A stretch of DNA of 64,000 nt from Tubiluchus corallicola. Its lineage: Eukaryota > Priapulida > Priapulimorpha > Priapulimorphida > Tubiluchidae. The notes beneath the pieces were generated by a model. That model ran no database searches. It was given only the letters and a program-made list of their open reading frames with translations, and had not been told where the DNA came from. The translations under genes were made by a program, and so were the position numbers. How positions within the stretch are numbered: the stretch's first letter is position 1; each line of letters opens with the position of its first letter. The stretch spans positions 394,001 to 458,000 of the forward strand of contig JAQGDQ010000111.1 in the NCBI GenBank assembly GCA_030141605.1, read 5' to 3'. Below are positions 11,772 through 22,900 of the stretch, piece after piece.

Positions 11772-13139
11772 ACATATACATATACTTAGAACATGTATTA
11801 GAACATGCTGTATTGAATACTGAATGAGCTTTCATAAATCTAGACATATTTTCTGTAAAAATTTGTGTGGTTGTGTGTTGATGGTACATATAATCACAAA
11901 TAAACAATAGCAGAGCATAGGCTTTGGCCTCTCTGCGTGGTAGCCAAACCTTGATCTGCAAAGATATACTAGATAATTCTAAATAATTATATCAAAATGC
12001 ACTAAATTAAGGTTAATTTTCCAGGTGTCATGCTGGTTCTTATGGAACACCACATTTGCTACAGCATGTCAGCATGAGTAAATAACACACACAGACAAAC
12101 TTACTTTCATCTTTAAACTATAGATTAATTATGTAAAGGAAATATAGACTATTTCACTGACTGACATGTGCTACCGTAACTCTCTACATAGCACTAGAAT
12201 TTGAAACTTAAAAGCTGCTTGCCCGACAGGCTCCGAATTGCCAATGCCCATGCATATGTTCACTTATGAAGGAGTTTACGTTACATTGTAAACCATGTAG
12301 TTTTGTAAACATAATTAATTATATGCCAGCAAAAAGATTAAGAGACTATGAGGAAGAGATACTAAAATTGCTAAATAAAAACAAAACATAATTAAGCATA
12401 CATAACAAACGAAAATCCTGTTTACTGTTCGACCTTAAAAATAGAGCCTACTACTGTTTGTATAGCCTATACTAGGCCCATAATTAGCGGTTATAAAATA
12501 CAGAGCAGTAATTTAACAGGAATAGCTTTTAAGGTTGCTGAACAAAAATATATATACTTGAAGTGCTTATCACTAACGGTTTTCTAACAGAAAGTATTAG
12601 CACCAAAACTTGATGAATGAGCGATTTACTAACGAATTTCCTCGATAAGGTTCCGCATTCCAGCACTTAGCGTTGGTAGACGACAAAGCGACACCATGGT
12701 AACGCTCACTTCCGTTAAACGTCATTTCCTGTTGTTGTTACTATGGGCGAATAAACGCTATCGTTAGTGTGTCGCAGTACTTTGGTACAGTTTTGTTTTG
12801 AAGCTTGTGATATTACTTTTGGCAACAACTAGTGGTTTAAGTAGTTCATATTTGGCATAACTAGATTACTTGTTAAACAGTGCACTAATATGCATTTCGA
12901 ATTTGCAAGTAATAAAACCTATATAATATACGTCTCATACACTGCTTACATATCTATTCTGACAGAGAACCATTGTTGTAAACCGTACTAACGCCTAATT
13001 AGTAGAGTATCATTTAATGTAAGGGCTAGAGGCGATGCCACGTTTACGTGCCGTTTGAAGCTGAAATGACACCCTACTCGAATATGCTTGCGTCGTGCTT
13101 ACTAATCGGGTCTCTGAGACGTAGAAGTACCCGTAGCGC
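11772..13139. other. Upstream region of the plus-strand EGF gene
   Basis: No gene seen. The stretch near 12640-12760 is less AT-rich than its surroundings and precedes the EGF-WAP gene, so it could hold promoter elements. No TATA box or other motif is decisive. Confidence 0.35.
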
Positions 13140-13199
13140 ATGACAGCGATACTTACTAGTGATGGAGATATAATAGCAACCGTCTTGTGTTTTGTGGAC

Positions 13200-14462
13200 A
13201 TGGATAGGATCTATGGATTTAGGACATGCGCTGTGTGGCTTCTGTTGGTATTTCTTGGTTTATGCTACATTCATGAAGTTTTTGTAAATGCTTATCTGAT
13301 ATTTCCTTACAACATAATGACAATTTATCCATTTAAAACTGGAAATTATACCATTACTGTTAGTCACACCAACTTTTCTATAGTTGTAGAACCATTTGAT
13401 AATCAAACAACATCTTCAGCTCTCAGTCAGAAAAGACCAACTCAAATAAGAGTTTTTCGACCAAAGAATCGTTCGATTGTATTCCGCATACGAAATAGTA
13501 ATTTTGTTTGCCCAAAAGAATGGGTGCACTTCGGTTTGTTACCATACCCAGGCTCAGAGATTCCCGAATATTTCAATAATTACACTTTCTGTAGTGACAT
13601 GAATTTCTACTTAGATGAATCTGCGCATACGTTTAGTAGATATGTTTATGTTGCATTTAAAACAGATGAGACGAGAAAAAGGCATCCTAAATTTGAAATT
13701 GCAGTCCACTTAATTACTGGTGTATCCAACAGCGACAACATAATCGCATGCGATAAGGATGCGTGCCAAAACGAGGCAACTTGTCGAAACAACTTACACA
13801 CATATGGATTCTACGAATGTCTTTGTAAGCCTGGCTTTGCCGGTATGTTCTGTGAAGTGCCTCTTGGCAGTTGCACTGAAGGTCTGTGCAAACATGGTGC
13901 AACGTGCATTGCTAATCTTGACGAAACTTACACATGTGTTTGCGTGCCAGGATACACTGGCAGGAACTGTCAAACGGACATCGATGAGTGTATGTCTAAT
14001 CCTTGCTTTAATGACGGAACGTGCATTCAGAGCTTAAATATTTATGTTTGTGCTTGCAAGAGAGGCTTTACAGGACATAGATGTAAAACTGAAGCTAACG
14101 AATGTTCATATGATCCTTGTAAAAATGGAGCTACATGTGTTCATAAGTTGGACAAGTACAGGTGCTATTGTGATTCTGGCTTTACAGGCATAAATTGTGA
14201 AATAGCCGGAAGACAAGGGTTCTGTGATGTGCCAAATAAATTTTATAGAAGTAGGTGCCCAAAAGATTTATGTAGTACTGATGACCAATGTAAAACGAAA
14301 GAGAAGTGCTGCGATTTCTCTTCATGTGGGCGTGTGTGTGCCCCACTGGTAGATAAAGCTGTGATAATAGTTGAAACTTCTGGTAGCACTGCAAGAAATT
14401 TGCAGGATGTTCTGTGGATAGTATTTACAATTGCTATTTTAATATATATTAAAAAGTCATAA
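13200..14462 (+). CDS. CUB-like, EGF(x4)-WAP membrane protein
   Basis: Predicted 420-residue extracellular protein from one exon. The start is the ATG at 13200, which places a hydrophobic signal (VWLLLVFLGLCYI) near the N terminus; an in-frame ATG at 13140 would add 20 residues before it. About 150 residues follow with two cysteines and a C-terminal pattern (FCSDMNFYLDES, then YVYVAFKTDE) that resembles the second half of a CUB domain. Four EGF repeats come next, the third preceded by TDIDEC. Then a WAP-like domain (RCPKDLCSTDDQC, EKCC, CGRVC) and a C-terminal hydrophobic helix ending IKKS, which could be a membrane anchor with almost no cytoplasmic tail. Paralogue of the gene at 8547-9419, in the opposite orientation. 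Role unknown; adhesion, or protease control through WAP, is a guess. Confidence 0.87.
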   Translation: MDRIYGFRTCAVWLLLVFLGLCYIHEVFVNAYLIFPYNIMTIYPFKTGNYTITVSHTNFSIVVEPFDNQTTSSALSQKRPTQIRVFRPKNRSIVFRIRNSNFVCPKEWVHFGLLPYPGSEIPEYFNNYTFCSDMNFYLDESAHTFSRYVYVAFKTDETRKRHPKFEIAVHLITGVSNSDNIIACDKDACQNEATCRNNLHTYGFYECLCKPGFAGMFCEVPLGSCTEGLCKHGATCIANLDETYTCVCVPGYTGRNCQTDIDECMSNPCFNDGTCIQSLNIYVCACKRGFTGHRCKTEANECSYDPCKNGATCVHKLDKYRCYCDSGFTGINCEIAGRQGFCDVPNKFYRSRCPKDLCSTDDQCKTKEKCCDFSSCGRVCAPLVDKAVIIVETSGSTARNLQDVLWIVFTIAILIYIKKS

Positions 14463-14570
14463 GATTTTTTTATCTAGAATTAACCTTTGTAAATAAGAAC
14501 AGTTATTATTTAGGGCATACAGCCCTAAATCAATGCTTAGCATGCAAGTATTCGATTGGAAATTTATGGT

Positions 14571-14576
14571 AATAAA
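14571..14576 (+). terminator. Polyadenylation signal AATAAA (EGF-WAP gene)
   Basis: AATAAA lies 109 nt after the stop codon of the plus-strand EGF-WAP gene, followed by a T-rich stretch. A suitable 3' end for its mRNA. Confidence 0.6.
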
Positions 14577-16309
14577 GTATTTTATTTCACAGCATATCAC
14601 TAGAAAATGCTGTGTTGTTAGAAGTAATAAAAACTGCAGTCTGTTTAAAGTCTACCAAATTTATGTTTCTTTTGCGAAAAATCGCTTCTTTAGGGCAATG
14701 TAGACTGTAAAGTTTTTAAATTTTACATCTGTCTAAAATTTAATACTTTAACAAACCTTTAAAAAGTTCTGTTGCATTTTACATTGTGCCAAACATGTTC
14801 TTTATTGTACAAAATAAATAAATAAAATTAAAATGTCAAGCCGTGCATTTTACATATGTGAGCAGCATGTATTGCTAGTAATGCCACATTGTTGCTGTGT
14901 ATTAATAATTATTAGCAAATAGTCGACAATTTAATTATTCTGGCTCCCATTAGGCCTGCCGGTGTTTAGAAAATGTTGATGGCTACTTTTTATGTACATA
15001 TCTGCTATTTGTGTATTGTTTATAATTGATGGAAAATACTTATTTGTATTGAATTGTTCCTGTGCTGACTGAGGTTAGCTTATATTTATATTACAGTGAT
15101 TTAATGTAATACTTATACTGCACGTCTTTGAGATTTTTAATTTTTACATTGGTGTTTTACAAATTGAGATAAAATGTTGTTAATTTTAATGTGGTTAGTA
15201 TATTTGTATATTGCTTAATTAGTAGCAGTCATGTTGCATACATGTCGAGGTGTAGTTTTTTCTATTTACACTCTTAATAATATGCCGTTGCTTTGCTTAT
15301 TTATTGTTTATTTATAAGTTATTGTATATTGTGTTTTATTACATTTTTAGTATTTGTTAATAGCTACCAAAAACTGAATAATTTTAATATCAATGGTTGT
15401 TGCTCTATAAGCTTTTAGTTCTATATGCTTTTTATTTTGTGATGTTAAGTTTACTAGTTGTATTTCACATGTTTTTTTTTTGTGAATGGATTTTGTGTTT
15501 GTTTTAGTATAATAAATCTGACCCTAGATGGTAGCACAAGGTTGATTGTGACTTTCTTCTGTGTACACTGTATGCTTCTTACTAGCAGTAAAAACTTATA
15601 TTTGTCTTTGCACAGCTTTTTTTATTATCGACACACCACAAGCTGGAATTGAATGCTGAAAAACTGAGCCTACTCAACCAGATGTTTGTGGCATGACGGA
15701 AACCTGGCTTAATTACTATCAAGAATACCGTCTGAGATGAATCGGTGACTCGACAGAGGGTTGATCCATCTACACTCGCAAATGATACTGCTTGGAGCGA
15801 ATATCCAACCTCGGTGGCCGTATACCACTCGTGTGACAACATAAGCACCTGTCCACTCAGCTATGAATATTTCATCTCAAGCTGTTATAAATTTAATATA
15901 TCCACATGTACGCAAAGTGATACATTATGATTGGCGCATTTTTTCAAAAGAAGCCTGAATGGGACAGCTGATCAGGCAAGTTTTTGGCTGTGTTACCAGT
16001 GGGTTGGAAAAGCAATTCACAGATGATATGTGAAACTGATAGACTAAACTTGTTGTGAATCATGGCAGCACATGACTGACACGAAAATGACAGAAAAAAT
16101 TTTACCCTTTGGTAATTTATTTTTACTTGTAATTTGTGTAGTGTATAGACAACAACAGTTCACTAACAGAACAAAATGGCAACCTAGACTGTCCAACCCT
16201 GTTCACTAATTTGGTGTTCACTGTGAAGTATGCAAACATGTTTCTGAAATGCTTCATCCACAGGAATGTTGCTTTGCTCTCAAATTGTCAGTTTTTTTCC
16301 TGTATTAGG
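14577..16309. other. Intergenic, possible decayed retrotransposon scrap
   Basis: AT-rich and mostly featureless. Near 15650-15710 one frame reads similar to the start of a non-LTR endonuclease domain (an LNAxxLSLLNQ-like stretch, then MTETWLN). It is broken by stops, so only a very decayed fragment is possible. Confidence 0.3.
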
Positions 16310-16317
16310 GAAGCACC

Positions 16318-16788
16318 CAGTGGTGGCCGCTAAAATTAGTGAGCGTGCTGCTTCAGAAAATTTTTAGCCATTGTTTTAATACTGTATTAAACGAAGCAAA
16401 CATGTAATTTTAATATTGAATGCTTATACATAAACTTGATAAAATCCTGAACAAAAAATATTTTTGCTTACTAATAGCCTGAATTGTCGCGGTTCAAGCT
16501 TGATCCATTCACGGTAAGCACGTGTTAACTGACAATAAAGTGTGTGAGCGACAGTACTTTCTCTACCTAGGCTGAGACGTGTGCATGGCCGCATATGCAC
16601 AACGGCCAAACACCGCATTGCTAGAGCGCGCTGTGCTGGGTTGTGAAGCAGACAGTACAACCCTTACATGCTCTGGCTCTGTACATGTATAAAGAAAGAG
16701 CTAAAGAAATAAGACTCATTATATTGAATATCATCGATAATTGAGAGTGAAAATAAGGGGTGCTGCAATTCCGCATGAGCCGCCACTG
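16318..16788. mobile_element. Non-autonomous hAT element, copy C
   Basis: Ends CAGTGGTGGCC (left) and CAGTGGCGGCT (right, reverse complement), flanked by an exact 8-bp duplication GAAGCACC at 16310-16317 and 16789-16796. It is 471 bp with no transposase. Its left 120 bp match the element starting at 63654 (shared GTGCTGCTTCAGAAAATTTT), so both belong to one family. Confidence 0.9.
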
Positions 16789-17459
16789 GAAGCACCTCAA
16801 AATGTGACAATCAGAACACGTCCATGCAGAATGAGTTAATCTGGTTTGCACTTAGCCCATTTCTGCCTGAATTCATGTCATACCACCGACAGGAAATTTT
16901 CGTAAACAGTTAACGCAGCATCATAGCATTTTTCTCAAATTTATCCGATTCTTTGCCACTACTTACGGCTAAGTTGGAATTCACTTTGGCAGTTAATACC
17001 TAACAAAAACACCAGCTAGGCTTTCTTCGAACACCAACATGATGCGCATTTCCATTTTATCGCTCCACTTATATGTTGTAGTAAGTAGCACTGTCCGTTG
17101 AGGAACTGAAATCTTCCCTTTTTCTTCACCCAGGGTTTTGCTTTACAAAGAGGATGAATTTTTCAGTCTCTTCAGTTTAGATGCTTCGACGTACTGCAAA
17201 CCAGAGTCTAGCATTCAACGGCAGGCCAGCAGGAGGTCAACGTTTGTGACGTGACTGGAGCTGACTCATTGTCAAGAATATCCTAAAATGAGCTACTGCG
17301 TATTATTGCTTTAACATGCTAACTTAGCGCTTCAATATTCTGTAATTATCTATCGTAAGTTTAGTATAGTTCTCTAAGGTTAATTTTTTTAATTAGTACT
17401 AATCTAATGGACATTATCGCAAAAGTTTGCGCCTATTAAGAAAAAATTCTGTTGTTAAA

Positions 17460-17592
17460 AAGGAGCAGCTGTGTTAGTGGTCTTTCGCTGCTCTTACTCA
17501 GATATTATTGAAATTTGCTACTTCTATTTGCTATATTGCAATGCGAAACGAATGTTGAGGAAATAAAATTCATTGAATTGAATTGAGTTGAG
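17460..17592 (+). mobile_element. Non-LTR retrotransposon 3' end with TTGAA tail
   Basis: Carries GGTCTTTCGCTGCTC, then AATAAAATTCATTGAATTGA with pentanucleotide repeats at the end. The same sequence is found in reverse at 61550-61650, and a similar tail ends the reverse transcriptase fragment at 20383. This looks like a 5'-truncated retrotransposon 3' UTR. Confidence 0.6.
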
Positions 17593-18315
17593 TAACTGCA
17601 CCGGCAGAGGTGTCTCAGCTTCGGTGTATATATACATCCTACTCTAGGAGGTAAACAGTCGCAGTCAGTATGGCGAATGAAGCAAAACGCAGTGAGAGTC
17701 GAACTCAGGCTAAATGAATACCTGAGATCACTTGACTGTGGATTTCACCATAATCCCCGGCAATGCTTGATGCTTTATTGAATTTCACAATAATTTGAAG
17801 TGAATAGTAAGCGTATACAATAACTGTTATTACGGTTTAGTTCTCTGTGATAACACATTTGAGCATTTTGCTCATGGAACTGCTTTGCATTCTTTACTTC
17901 GTTGCATTTGGAAGGCTGTTCCTCGTCGCCAGATGCCTGTTTAGGAAACTAATTACTCTAATAATGTATTACTCACTAACAACTTGCGCAGCGAAAACAT
18001 TGATGTAACACGTGCAATCTGGCTATAGTTTGACGTGCTCGGGCTTTTTGTCAAATTATCTTTTTTTTTACTTTTATACTCCGTCACACTTACAAGATAC
18101 TTATATTTAGTCAAGATATTTATACTAATGGCACATCACTGTGTGTAAATTACGGTTTTTCTTGTTGAATATCATCCCATAATAATTATTATAGCTATCG
18201 TGATTATACAAACATTGAAAACCATATCCTACCTAGTTCTCACTGTTCCCAAAATTAAACATCAGAGATTTCTCGAATGGAAGCAAGTAAAATCAGATGA
18301 CAGATAAAGATGTAC

Positions 18316-18495
18316 CATGCGGATGCGTTTTCCACCTGCGCGAAACAGCTCGCGGATAAAACAATAGGAATAGCTGCAGAAAAAGAATAACGCATAAAAT
18401 GCGTGCTTTGAAAACAATGCAAACCGATTTGATCTCTACCAAACCCCCATTCGCAAGCATCCGCATCCGCATCCGCATGTTACATTAACGCTACT
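18316..18495. repeat. Diverged MITE copy (GCGGATGCG family), copy 1
   Basis: Shares AACTGCAG/AGCTGCAGAAAAA, GAAAACAAT and AAACCGATTT blocks in the same order with 51265-51490, and ends with GCATCCGCATCC followed by ATGTTACAT. The left end is poorly preserved. Probably a decayed short DNA transposon. Confidence 0.5.
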
Positions 18496-19919
18496 TACAC
18501 AGACATTAAGCATTATTACATTTTTTGTGTTTTAATACAGTGTGCTGAAGCACAAATAAACGACGCATTCACTGTTTTTGCTCATTTTCTTTGACTACTT
18601 CGTTCAAGTTTGAGTATTTGCAGAAAAATCAGCAATAAAAACTAACAGTTTTAAAAATAGTGTAAAAGCATCGGCAGTGAAGTTATAATAAATAATAACA
18701 ATAAACATTCTTGTATAAATTAAGAATAAACAGTAATCGTAATTAAAGATAGTGTTCCAGATTTGGGAACAATGCGCAAAATATATCTGTGTGAATGAGG
18801 GCTAACCTCACTTAGAACACATAGAATGCTTGTATGGTTTTGATCATTGTGGGTTGTTAGTACAACATGACAGTATGAACTCATTGGTTGGAGACACGAA
18901 AAACGACATGTGCTTTTGTATTGAACAGTTGCTTTTATCAGCCTTTTTTCTATTATTATTACAGACTCGTCAAGGCCACACACCCATCAACACCACCCCA
19001 CGCGCGCGCGCGCAACTACACCACATACATACTCTTTCAAAAGCGGGCAGCCGTGGTCGTGTCAGAGTGACAACAAAGCGAAAGTTAAACACTTATTCAA
19101 AATCACATACAAACTCACTGCGTACAGAAAAAGAAACAGAGAGAAAACAGGGAAAGAAAAGGAAAACGAAAGCACATTTCACACATAAATGTTAACGTGC
19201 AATGAGAAACGGCAAAATCTTAACTACACTAATTATACAGAATTATAAACAACAAGACGGTTTACAATCTAAAGTGTTTTTATTAATATGTTCTATATAT
19301 GATTTAGAAGTTTTTTAAATTTAGGAGTAAAATGGTGGTCGATTTTCATCACGGTAAAATTTACATTCAACAAAGCATCACCCACATGTTTAGACTGACT
19401 AATAGCTAAAAATAATGCTTTTTACAAGACACAATTGTTTACACATTCAAAGTGTTTTTTTTCAAAACAGAGGTAGGCCTAAAATTTTGGCAGTGACAGT
19501 GATCTAATTCAATTTGATAATTATGTAGAAAATAATTGGGAATCGTGAAGCTTTAATTTGCAGTTCACTTTTTAAATAGAGAAAAAATACGTTAATTTGG
19601 TTTTCTGCTCTAGTTTAAATTGACTAGTATTTTATAAAAATAATAACAAGATAATATTAACTTTCGAGTGGTTTAAACATCATCTAATATAATACCTCCG
19701 CTTAATTTTTGCTTTGTAATTAAATACACATTTTGTTGAGTTTAAAAAAATATAAGAGAAAATAATAATAAATATGAAAGATTACCAATAATAAGAATGA
19801 GAATAACAAATGATTGTATTTGATACATTATTTCTCGTATAATTGGCCTTTACGCAGGGTGAATATGGCTGCGCATTTTAGGCCTTCCTGTTCTTAGAGT
19901 TGCTCGCATAAGCGCTCTT

Positions 19920-22900
19920 TTAGTAAGCGTAAGCGTAAGGGGCAGCGCTAACTGTCTTCTTCTTCTTCGTCTTGCACGTTCCATCTGCAAATTGTGCATC
20001 ATACCACTCGTCCCCGGTCAGAACCTCCTTGACGCACTCCAGTCCATTACCACACTCACCATTTGCGCCCCACGGACCCCCGCATGATTCTCCAGGACCC
20101 TATAACGTTAAAAGAAAGAAACTGCGCAATCAGAATTCATCAGTCCAGTATAAAGTGTTATGGCTATCGTATTGACAGAAATATAGCGCAATAAGGATTT
20201 TTTTATATTTTCCGAATTTCGGGAACGTTTTAGGCGAGGAGCTGGCGGATTTACAATACTCTAAATTATTTATAGGTCAAATTACGGAATGCCAGAATGA
20301 ACCAGAAATTTTGCAGTAGTTAATTGATGGTTAATTATCAACCAATAAAAACCCGAATTGTGTTATACTCATCCATTACAATTCAATTCAATGCTTTTTT
20401 ATTTGGCAGATTTTCAACACAAAACATTAAATTATTTACATAATGATAATGACAATACGATAATAAAACAGGTAAGGTTTGACAATTGTACAAATCAGCC
20501 TTGAGGAGAGTAGGAGGGTGAGACTCACCCCGAGACTGCGCAAACACATGCCGTGCAGAAATACATATAAAATATTTCAAAGTTAAAACAGTATACAGTT
20601 ATAAAAACAATTATTGATAATAATATAGACAAATGAGATTAAAAGTATTTAAAAACGCTAATTAGCAGGTTAGTTAACGATTTACTAACAAATCAAATAA
20701 ATGCTTTTTAAAACATTGTAATTGAAATTCTTTTGCCCAAGGAGCAATTTGAGCCTATTGTTGGAGGGAGTACCATATGAAGGATTTCGATAACCGTAAC
20801 TAGTGTGAATGGCAGGAGGATAAAAGTTACCAATAGTTCTACGAGTAACATAGTTATGTATTTGTTGAACAGGAGTTAAATAATTGACAAATGTAGGAGG
20901 AAGGAGCCCATTATAATACTTGTACAGAAATAATAGACATTCGATACAATACATAGTGATACAATTCATTAATTCTAAGATATCTATGGCTATACTACAT
21001 ATGATTACGATTTGTTAACTGTGGCAGTTTATAAATGGTTCTAATACGTTTGTTTTGTAAAGACTGCAGAGTTTTGAGATTCGTATCAAAAGCAGATCCA
21101 TAACTTAATAATCCATAGCAAAGATAAGGGTAAACAATACCAAAGTAAACTTTTACATGAGTGTACAAACCTAATTTACATAATACACCAGAAGACTGGG
21201 CAAGTTTTACCTTTATAAAATTTATATGCTGTTTGCAAGTCATTTTGTTGACTAAAATTACCCCTAAATATTTAATATAAATTCCTTTTCTTCTGCATTG
21301 CACCCATTAAGACAAACTTTGTTAAGAGAAACAACCTATATTTGTCAGCACACTGCCTTATTTTTGGTTACGAAATAACCGATAAGGAGGTCTGCTTCGC
21401 CGTGATGTTGTTGTTATCGCTCATGTAATATGTTTTCAGTGCACCTTGATTTTCTATGAAGCTTGACATTGTGCAGTGAAACGGCTTCTCTTCTTTTAGT
21501 TATTCCAAGCTGATACCAAAATTGGCCATGCGGTGGGCAAAAACGTGATAAAACCAAAAACTCGACAACTGCGTAATTTTCTGAACATGGTGATAAACAT
21601 ATTTTTATTTTTATTTTATAAAGCCTAAACAGTCCAAACTAAACTGATTTGTACCCCCGGGCTTATACGTACACTGAAAATTGCAAAGTGTGTACGAAAT
21701 TAATTAACATTAAAGCAGCAGAGAAATGCACAATAGCGAAATGCATTATACTCTGTAAATTAGCCAATGTCTAACTAATTCAAATAGCACTGTACTGAAT
21801 ACTGACTAATTTCTACAGCGGAATCTTTTGGTCTCATTATAATCTCTGCTCTAATTTAAATATGAGAAACTATGATCATGGCTTGGTTGCGGGATACCAG
21901 ATGGGGGGGGGGTTGATATCTTATTCTGCGAAGCTAAATTATTACATTAACAGCTATGTTATTAGAGCTAAATAAATCGTAGAATTTTTGATCGGGTCTG
22001 CTTGCAATGCACTAAACGCAAGGTTATCGCAGGCGACTGCAACAAATGGTAAACCAAGTCCTCGCGTAACGGACTAGTTTTCAAAGTCCCTAGAACTAGA
22101 TTTTGAACTCAGCCAATTGGCAACGGTGACATTTTTTGTTAGAAGTTGTATCGATTACAGTCAGCGTCCTAACATACGCTAATATGGTTTTCAATTTTAC
22201 AACGCAGTTTATCTACAACGTTCAATTTTGCCCACTCAGCACATTATTCTGTGCTTACAACATCATAATTATTATATTTGTACTGTACCATGTAATATTT
22301 TGTTCAGGAAGGCAGTAGAAATAACAGTTAACACTGAGTAGATACTAGACACAAAGTATTTTTATTTTTACTATTAGTCTTCTATTTTTTTAAATAAACC
22401 ATTTATGTAAGTTAACTGTACATGTGTGTTCAAAAATAAATAATAATGACAATAATAAAGCTTAAGTAGGAGTTTGTCCATATTAAGTCAACATTTTTGG
22501 ACTAGAATGGTTAAGCGCGTACAAAAGTATTATAACTAATTTATTTTTCAAGTACTTAGGAAAATATTATTACATTGTATTTGTACTGTTCAGAAGTATC
22601 ATAATATACAAACCAACGTACTGTTACATATGCGTAGATCAGAACTACGGTTTAAAACTTTAGGCCCAGATTAGCCTAATGTTTTAAAAGAAAATTTAGA
22701 AAACATAGATGCACAAAATAAATATGTATCTATGTAAAGTAAATAAACAGATATACAAAACAGAAATGCAAATACAATGTAGTTGAAATACACAAATGAA
22801 TACACTTTAATAAATTAACTTATAAATAGATTATAAATGCCGATAAGGCGATAACTGAAATCAACTTACATACCAAACGCACTTAGTTTTCTAATTCGAA

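Larger units (their letters stand above)
16797..19919. other. Gene-poor stretch between hAT copy C and the IGFBP gene
   Basis: Apart from the repeats listed separately, I see no convincing gene. At 17120-17260 (+) a pyrimidine-rich tract and AG are followed by a short open frame that includes CKPESSIQRQ, which is matched near 55.95 kb on the minus strand. A short CG run (GCGCGCGCGC) lies near 19001-19012. Confidence 0.35.

Noticed and set aside
15582-15930. Decayed non-LTR endonuclease fragment
   Set aside because: Only about 20 residues look similar and stops interrupt them; not enough to call.
17690-17720. Possible tRNA B box (GTCGAACTCAGG)
   Set aside because: No matching A box or cloverleaf around it.
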